NCBI GenBank assembly: GCA_046727715.1
Contig: JBKPDC010000319.1
Coordinates: forward strand, 1 to 35,887
Length of the DNA stretch: 35,887 nt
Source of the DNA: CAVQLX01 sp046727715
GTDB lineage: Bacteria; Desulfobacterota; Binatia; DP-6
Reading direction: 5' to 3'
This document shows positions 31,845 to 35,887 of the stretch, piece by piece. The position numbers were made by a program, and so were the translations under genes. Numbering within the stretch: the first letter of the stretch is position 1; each line of letters begins with the position of its first letter. Below the pieces are notes generated by a model. It ran no database searches, was not told the DNA's origin, and worked only from the letters and a program-made list of their open reading frames with translations.

Positions 31845-33638
31845 ATGGGAGTTGGTGAATTGACCTTCGAAAGTCCGATCGGTCCATCCATGCACTCGCT
31901 CGCGCTCCCGCGTCCGTCTGCCGACCGGCGGACGGCTCCTCTCGAGGCGTTCTCCCGCACCGAGAAGATCATCGCCTTCTGCCGCGTGCTGCTGGCGATC
32001 GGGACGCTCGCCGTGGTCGTCGTCGACCCGAAGCAGCCCTCGTTCCTCCCCACCGCTGGCTACGTCGTCTTGGGATCCTATCTCGCCTATAGCCTGATCC
32101 TCTTCGGGCTCGTGCGCGGCGAGTACGTGCGTCAGGATCGCATCGGGTATCTCTCCACCGCTGCCGACATCGCCTGGGTCTCGGTGATCACGATCTTCAC
32201 CGAGCGCGGGCCGAGCCCGTTCTTCCTGCTCCACGTCTTCGTCATCTCGGGCGCGAGCGTGCGCTGGGGGCTCGCCGGTGCCGTCCCGGTGACGATCTCG
32301 CTCGCCCTCGCCTATCCGCTGATGGTCCTGCTCGCCAGCCGGGTGATCGACAGCGAGGACATCGCCTTCCACCGCGCCCATCTGTTCCGCCCGCTTTACC
32401 TGCTCGCGGCGGGATACCTGATCGGGTACCTAGGCGAGCACGAGCGCCGCTCGAAGCGCAAGCTGAGCTTCATGCTCGACCTCGTGGCCCCGGCGCGCCG
32501 CAGCCGAAACCCGGGTCGTGCGATCACCCGGCTCGCGCGCCGGGCGCTGGCGTTCTTCGACGCGCCTCGCAGCGCCCTCGTGCTGCGTGACCCGGACAGC
32601 GGCAGCTGGTTCACGTGGGACATCACGCGGACGGAAGGCAAGGTCCGGGTCAGGTTGCGCGTCACCGCCGACGACCCGTGCTCGCTGCCGTTCGCAGGAG
32701 ACACCGAAGGGTTCCTCGCCAACGACCTGCGTCCCGGGCGGCGCACGGCGCTGTGCTACGACATCCGCTCCGGGGTCATGGTCCGCCGCCCCATGGTCGG
32801 GGACCTCCCAGGTCTCATGGCGTCCGCGCAGGCGCTGCTGGTCGCTCCCGTCTTGCTGCAGCACGAGCTGCGCGGGCGCGCCATCGTCGTGCGGGAGTCG
32901 CGTCGAAAGTTCACGCGTGACGACCTCGAGTTCCTGCTCGTCCTGGTCGGGCAGGCCGCGGCCAGCCTGGAGACGGTCCGGCTCCAGGCCAAGGCGGAGG
33001 AGGTGGCGGTGCTGCAGGAGCGTGCCCGCATCGCGCGCGACCTGCACGATGGCTTCATCCAGGCTCTGGCCGGCATCGACCTGCGGGTGGAGGCGGCCAA
33101 GCTGCTGCTGCAGCGCGATCCGGCCCGCGTACCGAAGGCGCTCGAGGACCTCCACACCGCCGTCGACAGCGGGTACCGTGAAGTGCGGCACTACCTGACG
33201 GTGCTCCGGCAGGCGAGCCAGCAGGCCGCCGATCTCGGGTCCACGCTCGATCGCCTCGCGGCCGAGTTCTCGATCCGCGAGCGCCTGAAGGTCCACATGG
33301 CACGCCCGCAGGCCGACCCGGGTCTCCCGACGTCGACGGCGTACGAGCTGACACAGATCGTGCGCGAAGCGCTGCACAACGCTGTCCGGCACGGCCATGC
33401 GACCCAGGCCATCGTCAAGCTGGGCGCGCGGCCGTCCCATGTCTACCTGGTCGTGCGCGACAACGGGCGCGGGTTCCCGGACGGAAACAGGTCGGTCGAT
33501 GCAGACGGATTCTTGAAACCCGCCGTGGCGCCGTGGTCCATCCGCGAGCGCACGGCGGCCTTGGGTGGGTCGCTGCGGGTGTGGAGCCAGCCCGGTCGCG
33601 GGGCCGAGGTGTCGCTCCTGATCCCGGTGGGCAGGTAA
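31845..33638 (+). CDS. NarL-type sensor histidine kinase with membrane and GAF-like domains
   Basis: A 597-aa sensor kinase. The N-terminal ~210 residues contain about five or six membrane helices (IIAFCRVLLAIGTLAVVVV, AGYVVLGSYLAYSLILFGLV and others). A GAF-like domain follows (about 225-375), then the HisKA_3 dimerisation helix with the phospho-accepting His401 in ARIARDLHDG, and a HATPase domain with the N box REALHNAVRHG, DNGRGFP, and SIRERTAALGGSLRVWSQPGRG. This is the kinase type that pairs with LuxR/NarL regulators, and its partner starts 24 bases downstream. The start is unsure: ATG 31845 or ATG 31890, neither with a Shine-Dalgarno. Upstream, 31679-31844 holds the erpA promoter and a weak TTGCGC/TCAGAT pair at 31733-31761. 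The ligand is unknown. Confidence 0.9.
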   Translation: MGVGELTFESPIGPSMHSLALPRPSADRRTAPLEAFSRTEKIIAFCRVLLAIGTLAVVVVDPKQPSFLPTAGYVVLGSYLAYSLILFGLVRGEYVRQDRIGYLSTAADIAWVSVITIFTERGPSPFFLLHVFVISGASVRWGLAGAVPVTISLALAYPLMVLLASRVIDSEDIAFHRAHLFRPLYLLAAGYLIGYLGEHERRSKRKLSFMLDLVAPARRSRNPGRAITRLARRALAFFDAPRSALVLRDPDSGSWFTWDITRTEGKVRVRLRVTADDPCSLPFAGDTEGFLANDLRPGRRTALCYDIRSGVMVRRPMVGDLPGLMASAQALLVAPVLLQHELRGRAIVVRESRRKFTRDDLEFLLVLVGQAAASLETVRLQAKAEEVAVLQERARIARDLHDGFIQALAGIDLRVEAAKLLLQRDPARVPKALEDLHTAVDSGYREVRHYLTVLRQASQQAADLGSTLDRLAAEFSIRERLKVHMARPQADPGLPTSTAYELTQIVREALHNAVRHGHATQAIVKLGARPSHVYLVVRDNGRGFPDGNRSVDADGFLKPAVAPWSIRERTAALGGSLRVWSQPGRGAEVSLLIPVGR

Positions 33639-33662
33639 CGCGCGTAACTCACTGGAGGGGAG

Positions 33663-34412
33663 ATGGAGGTGCAGATGAACGTGTTGCCGCGAAAGCGCCG
33701 AATCGTGATCGTGGACGACCACACGCTCTTCCGGGACGGATTGCGTACGATCCTGGAAACCGAGGAGGACTTCGAGGTCGTGGCTGACGCCGAGAGCGCC
33801 GAGGACGTCGTCGAGCTGGTCTGGCAGACGCGGCCGGACGTCCTCCTGCTCGACATCCGCATGCCGCAGGGCAGTGGTCTCGATGCGGTCCCGGCGGTGC
33901 TGAAGATCAGCCCGAACACCCAGGTGCTCGTCCTCACCGCGAGCGACGACAAGGAGGACCACGTGCGCGCGTTCCGCCTGGGCGCGAAGGGGGTCATCCT
34001 GAAGGACTCCGCGCGCCAGACGCTGATGCAGGCGATCCGCACGGTCTGCCGCGGTGACGTGTGGATGGATCCGCGCATGAGCGGCGCCTTGGCCGAGGAG
34101 CTGTCGCACCTGGGCGACGGCGAGCCGATGGTCGCCCGCCAGGAGAACGGCCTCACCGAACGCGAACTCGAGATCGTGCGCCTGGTGGCGTCGGGTTACA
34201 AGAACAAGGAGGTCGGCGCGACGCTCGCCATCAGCGAGCGGACGGTGAAAACCCACCTGACGAACATCTTCCAGAAGCTCGGCGTGCGCGACCGGGTGGG
34301 GCTCGTGATGTACGCCCTGCGCCACAACGTCAACGCCGCGGCGCAGAGACTGACCCGAGACTTCGTGTCGGCGTCGGTCTCTAAGGACAGGTACACTCCG
34401 GGCGCGCGGTGA
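33663..34412 (+). CDS. LuxR/NarL-family response regulator
   Basis: A 249-aa DNA-binding regulator. The receiver domain (about 12-130) has the acidic pair Asp18-Asp19, phospho-acceptor Asp64 in LLLDIRMP, Thr/Ser in LTAS and the conserved Lys in VILKDS. A linker leads to a GerE/LuxR helix-turn-helix (about 162-225, LTERELEIVRLVASGYKNKEVG, RTVKTHLTNIFQKLGV). It should be phosphorylated by the upstream kinase; targets are unknown. Two in-frame ATGs (33663 and 33675) both have GGAGG-type ribosome sites. The last ~18 residues (after about NAAAQRL) are encoded by a copy of the repeat motif and overlap the 3' end of convergent comEC by 32 bases. Confidence 0.92.
   Translation: MEVQMNVLPRKRRIVIVDDHTLFRDGLRTILETEEDFEVVADAESAEDVVELVWQTRPDVLLLDIRMPQGSGLDAVPAVLKISPNTQVLVLTASDDKEDHVRAFRLGAKGVILKDSARQTLMQAIRTVCRGDVWMDPRMSGALAEELSHLGDGEPMVARQENGLTERELEIVRLVASGYKNKEVGATLAISERTVKTHLTNIFQKLGVRDRVGLVMYALRHNVNAAAQRLTRDFVSASVSKDRYTPGAR
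34352..34377. repeat. Third copy of the A-type repeat hairpin
   Basis: GACCCGAGACTTCGT, then TCGG and GTCGG, differ from the A' motif at 25090-25116 (reverse complement) by one mismatch and one inserted base over about 25 bases. It lies within the tail of the response regulator gene and next to the comEC stop. The stem is degenerate here, and no B-type hairpin accompanies it. Confidence 0.6.
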
Positions 34413-35887
34413 CGACGTCGAGGCGCTGCCCGTCGCTCACGATCGTCACGGCGCCACAGCGGTCGGTCCGCAGCAGACACGTGCCGCGCGCGCGGTAGCG
34501 CGCCTCCACGTCCGGCGACGGCAGCCCGTAGCGATTGTCCGCGCCGACCGAGATCACCGCGACGCGCGCGGCCACGGCGTCGACGAAGCCCACCGTGCTG
34601 GAGGTCCGGCTGCCATGATGCGGGACCTTGAGCACGGCGCCCGACAGCGCCTCCGGCATCCGCAACAGGCGCGCCTCGGCCGCCGCCTCGATGTCGCCGG
34701 TGAGGAGCACGCTGACCGCACCGTGTGCCAGGCGCAGGGTGAGAGAGCTGTCGTTCAGTCCCGAGGCGGGCCACGCGGCCGGCGGGTGCAGCACCGTGAG
34801 CACGCCGCCCCAGCCGGGGACCCCTGCGCCGCTGCCGAGGATGCGCTGCGGGATGGCCTGCTCCGCCAGCGACTCCTCCAGCTGCAGCCAGGAGATCCCG
34901 CGCCCGCCGCGCCCCGTCCACCAGAACTCGTGCGGCCGATACCGCCGCACGAGCGCTGGCAGGCCGCCCGAGTGGTCAGGATGGGCGTGCGTCATCGCGA
35001 GCGCGTCGATATGGGCGATCTTCCGCGTCGCGAGATACGGCGCGACGATGGCCGCGCCGGTGTCGAAGTCGCTGCCGGGAAAGCCCCCGGCATCGACGAC
35101 GAGCACGCGGCCGTCGGGCAGCTCGGCGACCGCCGCGTCGCCCTGTCCGACATCGAGGAAGGTCACGCGCAGGACACCGGGCGCCCAGCGGGCGTGGGCC
35201 CACCAGCCGGCATCGACCAGGAGGCCGGCCGCCGCCGCGATGGCCAGGACGCGCCGCGCGCGGCCCGCCGGCAGCACGCCGGCCACGAGGAGGCCGTAGA
35301 GTCCCACGAGCTCGACGGCGCTGGGCGCCGGAACGTCGACCGCCGCCCAGCCGGGACGGGCGAGGAGGTCGACCAGCGCAATCCCCGGGCGCAGCGCGTG
35401 GCCAGCAAGCCGGAAGAACATCGCCGCCAGCGGCGCCGAGAGCGGCTCGACACCGGCCCCGACGAGGCCCAGGACCACGACGAGCGACCCGAACAGCGGC
35501 ACGACGAGGGGATTCGCGACGAGCCCCATGGGTGCCACCTGCTGGAAGTGGAGCGCCGAGAGCGGGGCCGTGCCGGCAAGCGCCGACGCGGACACGACCA
35601 CCGCGACCCGTAGCCGGGCCCGCGGGCCCCGAGCGCCCGCCGCGGCCCAGCGGCGCGTCCCCGCCACCAGCGCCAGCACGGAGACGAACGAGAGCTGGAA
35701 GCCGATCTCGCGAGGCGCCCCGGGTTCGCCGAGGGTCACCGCCACCGCCGCGAGTGCCAGCATGCGGAGCACATCGGCGCGGCGCCCCAGCGCGATGGCC
35801 AGGACGCCGACGACGGCCATCAGGACGGAGCGCAAGGTGGCTATCTCCAGGCCGGCGAGCGCCCCGTACGCCGCCACGGGCCCCAGA
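34381..35887 (-). CDS. comEC: ComEC/Rec2 DNA-uptake channel, 3' part (runs off the window)
   Basis: The C-terminal 501 residues of a ComEC/Rec2 protein; the reading frame is open to the right edge. Seen: the end of the Competence membrane domain (LRSVLMAVVGVLAIALGRR, FQLSFVSVLALV and about six helices to residue ~215), then the metallo-beta-lactamase-like domain with FLDVGQGDAAV, the metal motif THAHPDHSGG, LLTGDIEAAAE and VPHHGS. ComEC forms the inner-membrane pore for single-stranded DNA in natural transformation, and the metal domain may degrade the other strand. An internal GTG at 35877 is only the first start codon inside the window. Its TAG overlaps the convergent response regulator by 32 bases. 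No other competence genes are visible. Confidence 0.92.
   Translation of the reverse strand, partial: LGPVAAYGALAGLEIATLRSVLMAVVGVLAIALGRRADVLRMLALAAVAVTLGEPGAPREIGFQLSFVSVLALVAGTRRWAAAGARGPRARLRVAVVVSASALAGTAPLSALHFQQVAPMGLVANPLVVPLFGSLVVVLGLVGAGVEPLSAPLAAMFFRLAGHALRPGIALVDLLARPGWAAVDVPAPSAVELVGLYGLLVAGVLPAGRARRVLAIAAAAGLLVDAGWWAHARWAPGVLRVTFLDVGQGDAAVAELPDGRVLVVDAGGFPGSDFDTGAAIVAPYLATRKIAHIDALAMTHAHPDHSGGLPALVRRYRPHEFWWTGRGGRGISWLQLEESLAEQAIPQRILGSGAGVPGWGGVLTVLHPPAAWPASGLNDSSLTLRLAHGAVSVLLTGDIEAAAEARLLRMPEALSGAVLKVPHHGSRTSSTVGFVDAVAARVAVISVGADNRYGLPSPDVEARYRARGTCLLRTDRCGAVTIVSDGQRLDVVTARPECTCP

Noticed and set aside
31860..31888. TTGACC plus TCCATC as a promoter of the histidine kinase gene
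   Set aside because: The -10 is poor and would end one base before ATG 31890, leaving no room for a transcript start before it.

Overview
The window is a very GC-rich, densely packed stretch of chromosome from a diderm (Gram-negative type) bacterium. Evidence for an outer membrane is direct: BamA, Skp/OmpH, LolD, a LolC/E-type permease, LpxA, LpxI, LpxB and MsbA. LpxI in place of LpxH, and the order lpxA-lpxI-Gfo/Idh-lpxB, suggest a deltaproteobacterium-like lineage (Desulfobacterota, Myxococcota or Binatota in the wide sense). That placement is inference from gene content and I hold it loosely. I see no phage, plasmid, CRISPR, rRNA or tRNA genes, and no insertion sequence.

Layout. (1) 2-12494, minus strand: a ten-gene outer-membrane operon, lysS-lolC/E-lolD-bamA-ompH-[fabZ-lpxA fusion]-lpxI-Gfo/Idh oxidoreductase-lpxB-msbA, mostly joined by 4-base ATGA/GTGA overlaps. 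The usual lpxD is absent from the cluster. FabZ is fused to LpxA, and that fusion has no ordinary start codon where its homology begins. (2) 12491-16870: a secreted repeat protein and a divergent GT39-like membrane glycosyltransferase. (3) 16922-21340: plsB, divergent from a lipase-like protein lacking its nucleophile serine, then an RluA-type pseudouridine synthase. (4) 21355-24835: two small zinc-ribbon proteins, divergent from a tRNA T-loop module (ThiS/TtuB-like sulfur carrier, TtuA-like thiolase, TrmI-like m1A58 methyltransferase) and a 5-formyl-THF cyclo-ligase-like protein. (5) 24841-25116: a compound inverted-repeat element that supplies the 3' end of a HAD hydrolase gene. (6) 25870-31305: DUF2203, divergent from lon-galT-glgA. 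(7) 31325-35887: an ErpA/IscA-type protein, a NarL-type two-component pair, and the 3' part of comEC, whose end overlaps the regulator gene at a third copy of the repeat.

One theme runs across the window. Most transcription units start with a sigma70-like promoter of the form TTGAC(A/T/C), an exact 17-base spacer, and TAC/TAT/TAA. In several of them the start codon lies only 6-11 bases after the -10 box, so those messages would be leaderless or nearly so. These promoters were found by eye and not scored statistically.

How the genes work together: region 1 makes lipid A, flips it, and inserts lipoproteins and beta-barrel proteins; plsB makes the first phospholipid intermediate. Region 4 looks like a pathway that modifies the tRNA T loop. 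Regions 6-7 hold proteostasis, glycogen/galactose, Fe-S and signalling functions that do not form one system.
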